Assembly (NCBI GenBank): GCA_900549375.1
Contig: URNY01000152.1
Coordinates: forward strand, 1-5,830
Origin: an uncultured Bacteroidales bacterium
GTDB taxonomy: Bacteria; Bacteroidota; Bacteroidia; Bacteroidales; Muribaculaceae
Direction: 5' to 3'
DNA: 5,830 bases
Part shown: positions 1-5,779 of the stretch, one piece after another
How the letters are laid out: every line of letters starts with the position of its first letter
How positions within the stretch are numbered: position 1 is the first letter of the stretch
Position numbers and translations under genes: made by a program
The notes under the pieces: generated by a model
Seen by the model: only the letters and a program-made list of their open reading frames with translations
Told to the model about the DNA's origin: nothing
The model's database searches: none

Positions 1-6
1 GCCAAC

Positions 7-34
7 AAAAAAGGTCTTCTTTCGAAGACCTTTT
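7..34 (-). terminator. Intrinsic terminator of tRNA-His
   Basis: A perfect 11-bp stem (9-19 with 24-34) with a 4-nt loop lies just beyond the 3' end of the tRNA. Read on the minus strand, the loop is GAAA and the stem runs into six T's (positions 12 to 7), the layout of a rho-independent terminator. Only two bases separate the stem from the tRNA discriminator base, so it should end the tRNA transcript and leave a short 3' trailer to be trimmed. Confidence 0.85.
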
Positions 35-36
35 CG

Positions 37-110
<74 letters not shown>

Positions 111-135
111 CATCTCTGCTTTCTCTAAAGCGATG

Positions 136-167
136 CAAAGTTATATCATTTTTTTCAATCCTGCAAA
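136..167 (-). promoter_or_regulatory. Bacteroidetes-type promoter of tRNA-His
   Basis: Read on the minus strand, a TTTG box (167-164) is followed after exactly 20 nt by TAACTTTG (143-136), which matches TAnnTTTG. This is the known -33/-7 promoter of Bacteroidetes with ideal spacing, and it is the best match in the window. Transcription would start near 129-131, giving a leader of roughly 18-20 nt before the tRNA, to be removed by RNase P. Confidence 0.8.
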
Positions 168-235
168 TTTTGAATCAAATTTTAAAAATTTCTTTCTATT
201 TCCATTTCTCAAAACTTTTTCTCTTCCCCCTTTGT

Positions 236-243
236 TATATTTG
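236..243 (+). promoter_or_regulatory. Possible rightward promoter (-7 box only)
   Basis: TATATTTG matches the TAnnTTTG -7 element on the plus strand. No TTTG is present 19-21 nt upstream, so the -33 part is missing or weak. A start near 248-250 would give a transcript of about 93-95 nt up to the terminator T-run at 338-342, or a long leader for the porin gene if the terminator is read through. Confidence 0.35.
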
Positions 244-248
244 TACGA

Positions 249-342
249 TTATTGTATTTGCACTGTGTTTTATTCATGGTATTAAAAGAAATTTTTAATG
301 CTTGAAACTGAGTTGAAGTTGTGAAACTTCAACTCAGTTTTT
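249..342 (+). ncRNA. Candidate small RNA or terminated leader transcript
   Basis: The right end is set by a strong intrinsic terminator and the left end by the -7-like box at 236-243. No coding sequence upstream on this strand needs that terminator, so a short independent transcript is the simplest reading. Apart from the terminal hairpin I recognise no known RNA family. A 9-codon reading frame (276-305, MVLKEIFNA) sits just before the hairpin, so a leader-peptide attenuator for the porin gene is an alternative. This is inference; expression is not shown by sequence alone. Confidence 0.3.
305..342 (+). terminator. Strong intrinsic terminator with no obvious upstream gene
   Basis: A perfect 16-bp stem (305-320 with 325-340) closes a GTGA tetraloop and runs into five T's on the plus strand (338-342). 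On the minus strand the stem is followed by CAAGC, so it would end rightward transcripts only. It lies about 80 nt before the porin start and downstream of no recognisable plus-strand gene. Confidence 0.8.
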
Positions 343-370
343 ATTATATCACCGCTTTTTCGTAAATTTG
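339..370 (+). promoter_or_regulatory. Probable promoter of the putative porin gene
   Basis: TAAATTTG (363-370) matches the TAnnTTTG -7 element. Twenty nt upstream is TTTT (339-342), one mismatch from the TTTG -33 element; it is formed by the T-run of the preceding terminator. A start near 375-378 would give a leader of about 43-46 nt before the ATG at 421. The overlap with the terminator means this promoter works downstream of, and independently from, the transcript that ends there. Confidence 0.55.
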
Positions 371-420
371 CATCCAATCCGGATTATCCGCAACTATGCG
401 CCTTCCCGGATTAATCGATT

Positions 421-2523
421 ATGAATATCAGCAATAAATACATATATTCCCTACTTTTATTATTCCTCTGCCTCGCCATGTGCTCCGCGCCGGCTACGGC
501 TCAGAAGCCTACGGGCTCCGGCCGAGGCGACCAATCTCAATTCGCCGACGGCAACGCGGGCAAAAAGGAAACCTACAAGCCGGGCAACGCCTGGACTCTC
601 TCCTATCCATTAGGCACCCACGAGCAGTCAACCCTCGACACCCTCCTCTACAACTACCAGCGCCAGTTCATCCCCGCCATGAACAGCGATGCATGGGCCA
701 CCACAGGCTCGCTTGGCGCAGAAGGCCTCAACATGCTCTATTTCCAAAGGCCGAAGCCGTCGCAGGTCTTCTTCGAAGATGCCCTCGAGCACTATCTCCC
801 CACTTTCAGAAAAGAGAAATTCTATAATGTGTACATCCCCATGACGCTCCTCTCATATAACTTCGGAGGAAACCGCGACAACCATTCCGACCGCCTCAAG
901 GGCATATTCGCCGGAAATGTAAACCGCCGCATAGGCATCGGCGCCAATATCGATTATATCTATACCAAAGGAGCCTACAACAGCGACGCCGCCAAAAACC
1001 TCATTTACGGCCTGCAGGGATATTACACCGGCGATCACTACGAGATGCAGGCATTCATGAACCATTACAACTCCATGAATCAGGAAAACGGCGGTATCAC
1101 CGATGATCTTTATATCACCGATCCGGCCCTGCTTCAGGGAGGTGTCGACAAGATAGAGCCCAAATCAATCCCCACCCGTCTCAACGGCGCCCAGAACCGC
1201 CTTGTCGGTGCCGAGATCTATATGTCGCACGCCTACAAAATCGGCTTCTGGCGCGACGACACGCAGGAGGGCGACACCGTGGAAAGGCGTACTCTGGTGC
1301 CCGTCACCAAATTCATCTACGCCTTCGATTATAAATACAACCATCACTCTTTCAAGAACTCCGTTGCATCCGAGGCATCCGAATTCTGGCAAAACACCTA
1401 CTTCAACCCTTCGCAAACCTACGATGAAACCCATTACTGGTCAGTTTCCAACACCTTGGGAATCTCCATGATCGAAGGATTCCAGCGATGGGCCAAGTTC
1501 GGCCTCTCCGCCTATGCCACCTACGAAATCGATGATTTCAAGCAGTCATGGCTGCTCTCCGCCGCGCAAAACCCGACGCCCGACACTCCCGGCGACCCCG
1601 ACGGCGTACCTGTTGAGCCCGATCAGACCCCCGAAGGGCTCTCCCCCCTCCCCGACGGATTCACCATGGAGCCCCGCAAACGCCGCAACAGACTCTGGAT
1701 TGGCGGACGCCTTGAGAAGATGAAAGGAAGCCTACTGAAATATGCCGTAAATGCCAAATTCGGCATCCTCGGATATGCAGCGGGTGACCTCGATATAGAT
1801 GGAAATGTCGAAACCAATTTCAAACTCGGCCGCGACACCGTGAGGATAGCCGCCGAAGGATTCTTTCGCAACCAGACGCCCTCCTATCTACTGAGGCATT
1901 ACATCTCCAACCACTTCGTATGGAACAATGACTTCGGAAAGACGCGCTCCTTCCGCGTAGGCGGCCACCTTCATATTCCATGGACAAAGACCGACATACG
2001 CGTCGGAGTGGAAAACATCCAGAACTATGTCTACTTCAACTCGGCCTCGAAGCCCGAGCAGAACGGCGGAAGCATACAGATATTTTCAGCCTCACTCGAG
2101 CAAAAATTGAAATTCGGCATCTGGAACTGGAACAACACCATCACATATCAGGCCTCTTCCAACCAGGACGTGCTTCCACTGCCCGCACTCAGCGTCTACA
2201 GCAACATGTTCCTCGGCTTCACCGCCTTTAAGGTATTGCACATGCAGATCGGCATCGACTGTGACTACTACACCAAATACCGCGGGATGGACTATCAGCC
2301 AGCCACGATGTCATTCCACGTGCAAGGGGAGAATCCGATATGGGTGGGCAACTTCGCGCTCGCCAACGCCTACATCACAGCCAAGCTCTACAAAGTCCGC
2401 TTCTTCGTGCTCTGGAGCCACGTCAACCAAGGCCTCTTCGGCAGCAACTACTTCTCCATGCCCCACTACCCCATCGACCCCCGCCAGCTCCGCTTCGGCC
2501 TCTCCATCGACTTCGCCAACTAA
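421..2523 (+). CDS. Putative outer-membrane porin (Bacteroidetes putative porin family)
   Basis: A 700-residue protein with a Sec signal peptide: K6, a hydrophobic core at about 7-20, and a likely signal peptidase I site after ATA at 25-27. C21 is not a good lipobox because Met precedes it. The mature chain alternates aromatic and polar residues in many short stretches typical of transmembrane beta-strands (for example YNVYIPMTLLSYNFGG and GIGANIDYIYTKGAY), and it ends in RFGLSIDFAN, resembling the C-terminal beta-signal recognised by the Bam machinery. Length and overall character fit the large putative porins of Bacteroidetes (Pfam Porin_10 type, from memory). Substrate unknown. A Pro/Asp-rich segment (about 384-413) followed by a basic patch (419-424, RKRRNR) is probably a long exposed loop. 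No SusC plug or TonB box is visible, so passive transport or a structural role is more likely than TonB-driven uptake. It is a single-gene unit between its promoter and a shared terminator. Confidence 0.8.
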   Translation: MNISNKYIYSLLLLFLCLAMCSAPATAQKPTGSGRGDQSQFADGNAGKKETYKPGNAWTLSYPLGTHEQSTLDTLLYNYQRQFIPAMNSDAWATTGSLGAEGLNMLYFQRPKPSQVFFEDALEHYLPTFRKEKFYNVYIPMTLLSYNFGGNRDNHSDRLKGIFAGNVNRRIGIGANIDYIYTKGAYNSDAAKNLIYGLQGYYTGDHYEMQAFMNHYNSMNQENGGITDDLYITDPALLQGGVDKIEPKSIPTRLNGAQNRLVGAEIYMSHAYKIGFWRDDTQEGDTVERRTLVPVTKFIYAFDYKYNHHSFKNSVASEASEFWQNTYFNPSQTYDETHYWSVSNTLGISMIEGFQRWAKFGLSAYATYEIDDFKQSWLLSAAQNPTPDTPGDPDGVPVEPDQTPEGLSPLPDGFTMEPRKRRNRLWIGGRLEKMKGSLLKYAVNAKFGILGYAAGDLDIDGNVETNFKLGRDTVRIAAEGFFRNQTPSYLLRHYISNHFVWNNDFGKTRSFRVGGHLHIPWTKTDIRVGVENIQNYVYFNSASKPEQNGGSIQIFSASLEQKLKFGIWNWNNTITYQASSNQDVLPLPALSVYSNMFLGFTAFKVLHMQIGIDCDYYTKYRGMDYQPATMSFHVQGENPIWVGNFALANAYITAKLYKVRFFVLWSHVNQGLFGSNYFSMPHYPIDPRQLRFGLSIDFAN

Positions 2524-2546
2524 CAGCAGGACTGAGATGAAATTAT

Positions 2547-2587
2547 AAAAAATCGGAGATGCGTGAACTGCGCATCTCCGATTTTTT
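2547..2587. terminator. Bidirectional terminator between porin gene and kbl
   Basis: A perfect 17-bp stem (2547-2563 with 2571-2587) encloses a 7-nt loop. It begins with six A's and ends with six T's, so both strands show a GC-containing hairpin followed by a U-run. It lies 23 nt after the porin stop and 21 nt beyond the kbl stop, and serves both convergent genes. Confidence 0.88.
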
Positions 2588-2608
2588 ATATTATTTCTTA
2601 ATACGGAT

Positions 2609-3802
2609 TTATTTCAGGACGCCGAGGCGCTTGCCGACGGTGATGAAGGCGGCGATGGCTTTGTCGAGCTGCTCGCGGGTGTGGGCGGCGGAGAGCTGTA
2701 CGCGGATGCGCGCCTGATCTTTGGGTACTACCGGATAGTAGAAGCCGGTGACGTAGATCCCCTCTTTCTGCATCTCGGCGGCGAAGTCCTGCGACAGCTT
2801 GGCGTCGTAAAGCATCACGGCGCAAATGGCGCTCTGCGTCGGCTTGATGTCGAAGCCGGCGGCCAGCATCTTCTCGCGGAAATATTTCACGTTCTCCATC
2901 AGCGTGGTGTGCAGGTCATTGCTCTCTTTGAGCATCTTGAACATCTCGATGCTGGCGCCTACTATCGAGGGAGCCACGGAGTTCGAGAAGAGATAGGGAC
3001 GCGAACGCTGGCGAAGCATGTCGATTATCTCTTTCTTGCCGGTGGTGAAACCGCCCATGGCGCCTCCGAACGATTTACCGAGCGTGCCGGTGAATATATC
3101 GATCTTGCCATAGCAGTTGAATTTCTCGGCAACTCCGTGTCCGGTCTCGCCGACCACTCCGGCCGAATGGCTCTCGTCAACCATCACTAAGGCATCATAT
3201 TTCTCTGCAAGCTCGCAGATCTTGTCCATAGGAGCCACGTTGCCGTCCATCGAGAACACTCCGTCGGTGGCGATGATGCGGAAACGACAGTCGGCGGCCT
3301 CTTTGAGACAACGCTCCAGATCCTCCATGTCGGCATTCTTATAGCGGAAACGTTTTGCCTTGCAGAGACGCACGCCATCTATGATTGAAGCGTGGTTCAG
3401 CGAATCGCTGATGATTGCGTCCTCTTCACCGAACAACGGCTCGAAAAGTCCGCCGTTTGCATCGAAGCAGGCAGCATAGAGAATCGTATCCTCTGTTTTG
3501 AAATAATCGCTGATAGCGGCCTCGAGCTCTTTGTGGAGATCCTGTGTGCCGCAGATGAAGCGAACCGACGACATGCCGTAGCCGCGTCGATCCATCGCTT
3601 TCTTGGCGGCCTCGATCAGCCTGCTGTTGTCGGCAAGGCCCAGATAATTGTTGGCGCAGAAGTTAAGAACCTCGCCCTTTACATTCTCCACTTCGATGTC
3701 GGAGCTCTGCGGAGTCACGATGATTCGCTCGTTCTTATAAAGACCGGCTTCCTTGATTTCGCTGAGTTCCTTGCGGAGATGTTCCTGAAATTTCGTGTAC
3801 AT
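2609..3802 (-). CDS. kbl: Glycine C-acetyltransferase (2-amino-3-ketobutyrate CoA ligase)
   Basis: This PLP enzyme of the alpha-oxoamine synthase family cleaves 2-amino-3-ketobutyrate with CoA to glycine and acetyl-CoA in the cytoplasm, the second step of threonine breakdown. The 397 residues match the roughly 398 of E. coli Kbl over the whole length. Visible landmarks: NFCANNYLGLA (47-57), SVRFICGTQDLHKELE (79-94), NHASIIDG with His137, ATDGVFSMDG (178-187), MVDESH (207-212, with Asp209 expected to contact the PLP pyridine N), TGTLGKSFGG with Lys243 as the PLP Schiff-base lysine, RSRPYLFSNS, and GFYYPVVPKDQARIRVQLSAAHT near the C-terminus. Serine palmitoyltransferase, a related enzyme of this phylum, is the main alternative, but the Kbl-like motifs and the divergent tdh neighbour argue against it. 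The ATG at 3802-3800 fits the family N-terminus. All expected active-site residues are present. Confidence 0.96.
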   Translation of the reverse strand: MYTKFQEHLRKELSEIKEAGLYKNERIIVTPQSSDIEVENVKGEVLNFCANNYLGLADNSRLIEAAKKAMDRRGYGMSSVRFICGTQDLHKELEAAISDYFKTEDTILYAACFDANGGLFEPLFGEEDAIISDSLNHASIIDGVRLCKAKRFRYKNADMEDLERCLKEAADCRFRIIATDGVFSMDGNVAPMDKICELAEKYDALVMVDESHSAGVVGETGHGVAEKFNCYGKIDIFTGTLGKSFGGAMGGFTTGKKEIIDMLRQRSRPYLFSNSVAPSIVGASIEMFKMLKESNDLHTTLMENVKYFREKMLAAGFDIKPTQSAICAVMLYDAKLSQDFAAEMQKEGIYVTGFYYPVVPKDQARIRVQLSAAHTREQLDKAIAAFITVGKRLGVLK

Positions 3803-3811
3803 GATATTATA

Positions 3812-3835
3812 AAGTTTAGGTCTAAGTTTAGGTCT
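3812..3835. repeat. Perfect 12-bp tandem repeat in the kbl leader
   Basis: AAGTTTAGGTCT occurs twice head to tail (3812-3823 and 3824-3835) without a mismatch. On the transcribed strand this reads AGACCTAAACTT twice, ending 9 nt before the kbl ATG, so it would lie in the 5' untranslated region at the ribosome entry site. It could be an operator, an RNA-binding site, or a recent 12-bp duplication. Confidence 0.9.
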
Positions 3836-3878
3836 GAATCATTTCATTTCTCTCAGGGGAAAGAAGCGTTGATTCCCC
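3836..3878 (-). promoter_or_regulatory. Overlapping inverted repeats in the kbl leader
   Basis: Two possible hairpins share bases. GGGGAA (3856-3861) pairs with TTCCCC (3873-3878) around an 11-nt loop. GAATCA (3836-3841) pairs with TGATTC (3870-3875). Because 3873-3875 are used by both, the structures exclude one another. I recognise no known riboswitch class; a CTGAGA string on the minus strand recalls the TPP riboswitch but the rest of that motif is missing. A regulatory switch is inference only. Confidence 0.3.
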
Positions 3879-3895
3879 ATCACTAAAAATTTAAT

Positions 3896-3903
3896 CAAAG
3901 ATA
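3896..3903 (-). promoter_or_regulatory. Probable -7 box of the kbl promoter
   Basis: The minus strand reads TATCTTTG here, matching TAnnTTTG. No TTTG lies at the expected 19-21 nt upstream, where the tdh -7 box sits instead. A start near 3889-3892 would give a leader of about 87-90 nt that contains the inverted repeats and the 12-bp tandem repeat. Confidence 0.5.
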
Positions 3904-3925
3904 ACGATTATTTATGATTTTTCGC

Positions 3926-3933
3926 TATTTTTG
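3926..3933 (+). promoter_or_regulatory. Probable -7 box of the tdh promoter
   Basis: TATTTTTG matches TAnnTTTG, with no clear TTTG at -33. A start near 3938-3941 would leave a leader of about 22-25 nt, A/C-rich just before the ATG and without a Shine-Dalgarno sequence. This box and the kbl -7 box are only 22 nt apart on opposite strands, so the two polymerase sites should overlap and the genes may be controlled together. Confidence 0.55.
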
Positions 3934-3962
3934 CACGTAAATCTAACCTTTAACAACAAGTC

Positions 3963-4916
3963 ATGAAGAATATCCTTATAATCGGTGCTACCGGCCAGAT
4001 CGGATCGGAGCTCACAATGCGTCTCCGCAAAGAATATCCGGGAGGAAACGTGGTGGCAGGCTATATCCCGGGAGCCGAGCCCAAAGGTGAGCTGGCCGAA
4101 AGCGGCCCCTCGATGATTGTAGACATCACCAATCCGGCGCAGATTGCCGAGGCGGTCGACAAATATAAAATCGATACAATCTATAATCTTGCCGCCCTTC
4201 TCTCTGCTGTGGCCGAGGCCCGTCCGCAGCTGGCATGGAAAATCGGTGTCGGCGGTCTCTACAACTGCCTCGAGATTTCGCGCGAGAAGGGATGCGCTCT
4301 CTTCACCCCGAGCAGCATCGGCTCTTTCGGCCCGTCCACTCCCCATGTCAAGACTCCGCAGGATACCATCCAGCGTCCCGAAACAATATATGGCGTCACT
4401 AAGGTCACGGGCGAGATGCTCGCCGACTATTACGCCCGCCGCTTCGGTGTCGACACCCGCTCGGTGCGATTCCCCGGCCTGATCTCTTACGTGACTCCTC
4501 CCGGAGGCGGCACAACCGACTATGCCGTCGATATCTATTATTCGGCCGTAAAGGGCGAGGAATTCAAATGTCCGCTCAAGCCGGGAACTTTCATGGATAT
4601 GATGTATATGCCGGATGCTCTGAGAGCCGCCATCGAAATCATGGAGGCCAATCCCGACAAACTCGTTCACCGCAATTCTTTCAACATCGCTTCCATGAGC
4701 TTCGACCCGGAAATCATCTACAATAAGATCAAGGAATATCGTCCGGAGTTCAAGATGACTTATGAGCTTGATCCCTTGCGCCAGAGCATAGCCGATTCAT
4801 GGCCCGACTCTCTCGATGATACCTGCGCCCGCGAGGAATGGGGATGGAAACCGGAATACGACCTCGATTCGATGACACGCGACATGCTCGTTAACCTCGA
4901 AAAGAAACTTCTCTAA
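3963..4916 (+). CDS. NAD-dependent L-threonine 3-dehydrogenase, SDR type
   Basis: This enzyme oxidises L-threonine to 2-amino-3-ketobutyrate with NAD+, supplying the substrate of the neighbouring Kbl. The 317 residues form an extended short-chain dehydrogenase/reductase: N-terminal Rossmann motif GATGQIG (8-14), acidic Asp54 in VDITN, NLAALLSA (75-82), catalytic region TPSSIGSFGP (115-124), and the YxxxK motif YGVTK (Tyr143, Lys147). The segments RFPGLISYVTPPGGGTTDYAVDIYY (169-193) and FMDMMYMPDALRA (210-222) are typical of SDR-type threonine dehydrogenases and set it apart from sugar-nucleotide epimerases, its nearest alternative. It is unrelated in fold to the zinc-dependent medium-chain Tdh of E. 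coli, so I leave the symbol blank although 'tdh' is used for function. It lies divergent from kbl with 160 bases between start codons, which strongly supports the assignment. The start codon is fixed by the Rossmann strand KNILIIGATG. Confidence 0.93.
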   Translation: MKNILIIGATGQIGSELTMRLRKEYPGGNVVAGYIPGAEPKGELAESGPSMIVDITNPAQIAEAVDKYKIDTIYNLAALLSAVAEARPQLAWKIGVGGLYNCLEISREKGCALFTPSSIGSFGPSTPHVKTPQDTIQRPETIYGVTKVTGEMLADYYARRFGVDTRSVRFPGLISYVTPPGGGTTDYAVDIYYSAVKGEEFKCPLKPGTFMDMMYMPDALRAAIEIMEANPDKLVHRNSFNIASMSFDPEIIYNKIKEYRPEFKMTYELDPLRQSIADSWPDSLDDTCAREEWGWKPEYDLDSMTRDMLVNLEKKLL

Positions 4917-4981
4917 ACTCTGAATGAATAGTATTTTGCCCTTCTGAGAGAGAGACAAACGCTAATAAATGTTAAATTGAC

Positions 4982-5018
4982 AAAAAACCGAAAACGCAAA
5001 ATGCGTTTTCGGTTTTTT
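4982..5018. terminator. Strong symmetric terminator between tdh and the tetR-type gene
   Basis: A perfect 17-bp stem (4982-4998 with 5002-5018) with a 3-nt AAA loop begins with six A's and ends with six T's. It lies 65 nt after the dehydrogenase stop and should end that transcript. The symmetric A- and T-runs mean it could also stop leftward transcription. It separates the threonine genes from the regulator. Confidence 0.88.
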
Positions 5019-5023
5019 CATTC

Positions 5024-5031
5024 TAACTTTG
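5024..5031 (+). promoter_or_regulatory. Probable -7 box of the TetR-family gene
   Basis: TAACTTTG matches TAnnTTTG and is identical to the box of the tRNA-His promoter. No TTTG lies 19-21 nt upstream; that stretch is inside the terminator hairpin. The box ends 7 nt before the ATG at 5039, so transcription would begin at or within about 5 nt of the start codon, giving a leaderless or nearly leaderless mRNA. Confidence 0.5.
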
Positions 5032-5038
5032 TGTCAGA

Positions 5039-5707
5039 ATGGAACAACGCGCAATATCAGAAGAAGCATACGAAGCCCTCGTAAAGTCAATTTTTCCAAT
5101 AATTCTCAGGAAAGGCATGAAAGCCACCACCATGGACAGCGTGGCGGCGCAGCTTTCCATGTCAAAGCGCACACTCTACGAAATCTTCGAAAGCAAGAAC
5201 GGTATGTTGGTGGCTGTTATATCCTACTTTCACAGGCAATTCCACAATCGGGCAGTAGAGATTTTCAACGAAGCCGGGTCGGTGATAGAGGCGATCTACC
5301 GAATCCTGCAGATGCACCAGCAAGTTATGCAGCAGGGCCATCCGGATTTCTTCCGCGATATGGATGAGAATTACAAAAGCCTGCGTCATATCTACGACGA
5401 AGAGCAGAAGAACTGGAATAACGACATAGTGACTATTCTGCGCATGGGAATGAAGCAGGGGGTTTTCCGCAAAGACGTGAACTATCCTGTCACAATCCGA
5501 CTCACGAGGCTTCAGATGGAATCGCTCAAACGTATGGAAGAGTTTTTCCCCTCCGACATCACAATGGCAGAGGCTTTCGACGCCATCAGTGTCGGATTCC
5601 TCCGGACCATCGCTACGGCGGAAGGTATCGCCATCCTCGACCGAATGAGGGCCGAAGAGCCTCCCGGCAAATTGAGGGTAAGCTGCCTTGAGCAAGGAGA
5701 GGAATGA
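5039..5707 (+). CDS. TetR/AcrR-family transcriptional regulator
   Basis: A 222-residue, probably dimeric DNA-binding repressor. The N-terminal TetR domain spans about 8-60: helix 1 (EAYEALVKSIFPIILRKG), the conserved KATTMDSVAAQLSMSKRTLYEIF (28-50) holding the helix-turn-helix with recognition helix near 41-48, then ESKNGMLVAVISYF, the usual link to helix 4. The remaining ~160 residues are predicted helical and diverge as ligand-binding domains in this family do; the ligand cannot be read from sequence. Such regulators in Bacteroidetes often precede genes for RND efflux pumps, but the downstream region here shows no such gene within 120 bases, so the target is unknown. The strong terminator upstream makes cotranscription with the threonine dehydrogenase unlikely. 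The ATG at 5039 is preferred because it gives the full first helix. Confidence 0.9.
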   Translation: MEQRAISEEAYEALVKSIFPIILRKGMKATTMDSVAAQLSMSKRTLYEIFESKNGMLVAVISYFHRQFHNRAVEIFNEAGSVIEAIYRILQMHQQVMQQGHPDFFRDMDENYKSLRHIYDEEQKNWNNDIVTILRMGMKQGVFRKDVNYPVTIRLTRLQMESLKRMEEFFPSDITMAEAFDAISVGFLRTIATAEGIAILDRMRAEEPPGKLRVSCLEQGEE

Positions 5708-5779
5708 CTAAGGTTAGATGCCGTTGCTCCCACATTTATATCTTCGAATAAAAAAACTTATCGACTAATATAATCTATT

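Larger units (their letters stand above)
112..420. other. 309-base AT-rich spacer between tRNA-His and the porin gene
   Basis: No gene of normal size is visible on either strand. The left third holds the leftward tRNA promoter. Positions 145-235 are AT- and pyrimidine-rich, with an 11-bp interrupted palindrome at 169-179 (TTTGA/TCAAA) and no other clear signal. Positions 236-342 contain a rightward -7-like box and a strong terminator, treated separately as a small RNA candidate. The last 80 bases hold the probable porin promoter. The octamer CCGGATTA occurs twice in the porin leader (379-386 and 406-413), and the first copy overlaps the 10-bp palindrome AATCCGGATT (376-385); I assign no function to these. 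Confidence 0.7.

Noticed and set aside
478..486. Lipoprotein signal at Cys21 of the putative porin
   Set aside because: The residues before the Cys are L-A-M; Met at -1 is atypical for a lipobox, and a normal signal peptidase I site (ATA) follows at 25-27. A beta-barrel would also not be expected to be lipidated.
480..827. Alternative-frame open reading frames inside the porin gene (also 1202-1471, 1514-1723, 1980-2231, 2261-2548)
   Set aside because: Products are rich in Arg, Pro, Ser or His, as expected from out-of-frame reading of the porin gene, which has a convincing signal peptide and beta-barrel pattern throughout.
2681..3190. A 169-codon plus-strand open frame opposite kbl (also 3392-3886)
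   Set aside because: Both lie antisense to kbl, whose full-length family match is certain; the products are compositionally odd and lack domains.
3834..3890. A TPP or glycine riboswitch in the kbl leader
   Set aside because: The minus strand has a CTGAGA string near a G-rich stretch, but the other conserved TPP segments and the tandem glycine aptamer core are absent.
3912..4670. A 252-codon open frame on the minus strand opposite the threonine dehydrogenase
   Set aside because: It is fully antisense to a gene with clear SDR motifs, its translation has no recognisable domain, and long antisense frames are common opposite GC-rich coding DNA.
5162..5695. A 177-codon minus-strand open frame opposite the TetR-family gene
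   Set aside because: Its product matches nothing I recognise, while the plus strand encodes a clear TetR helix-turn-helix domain.
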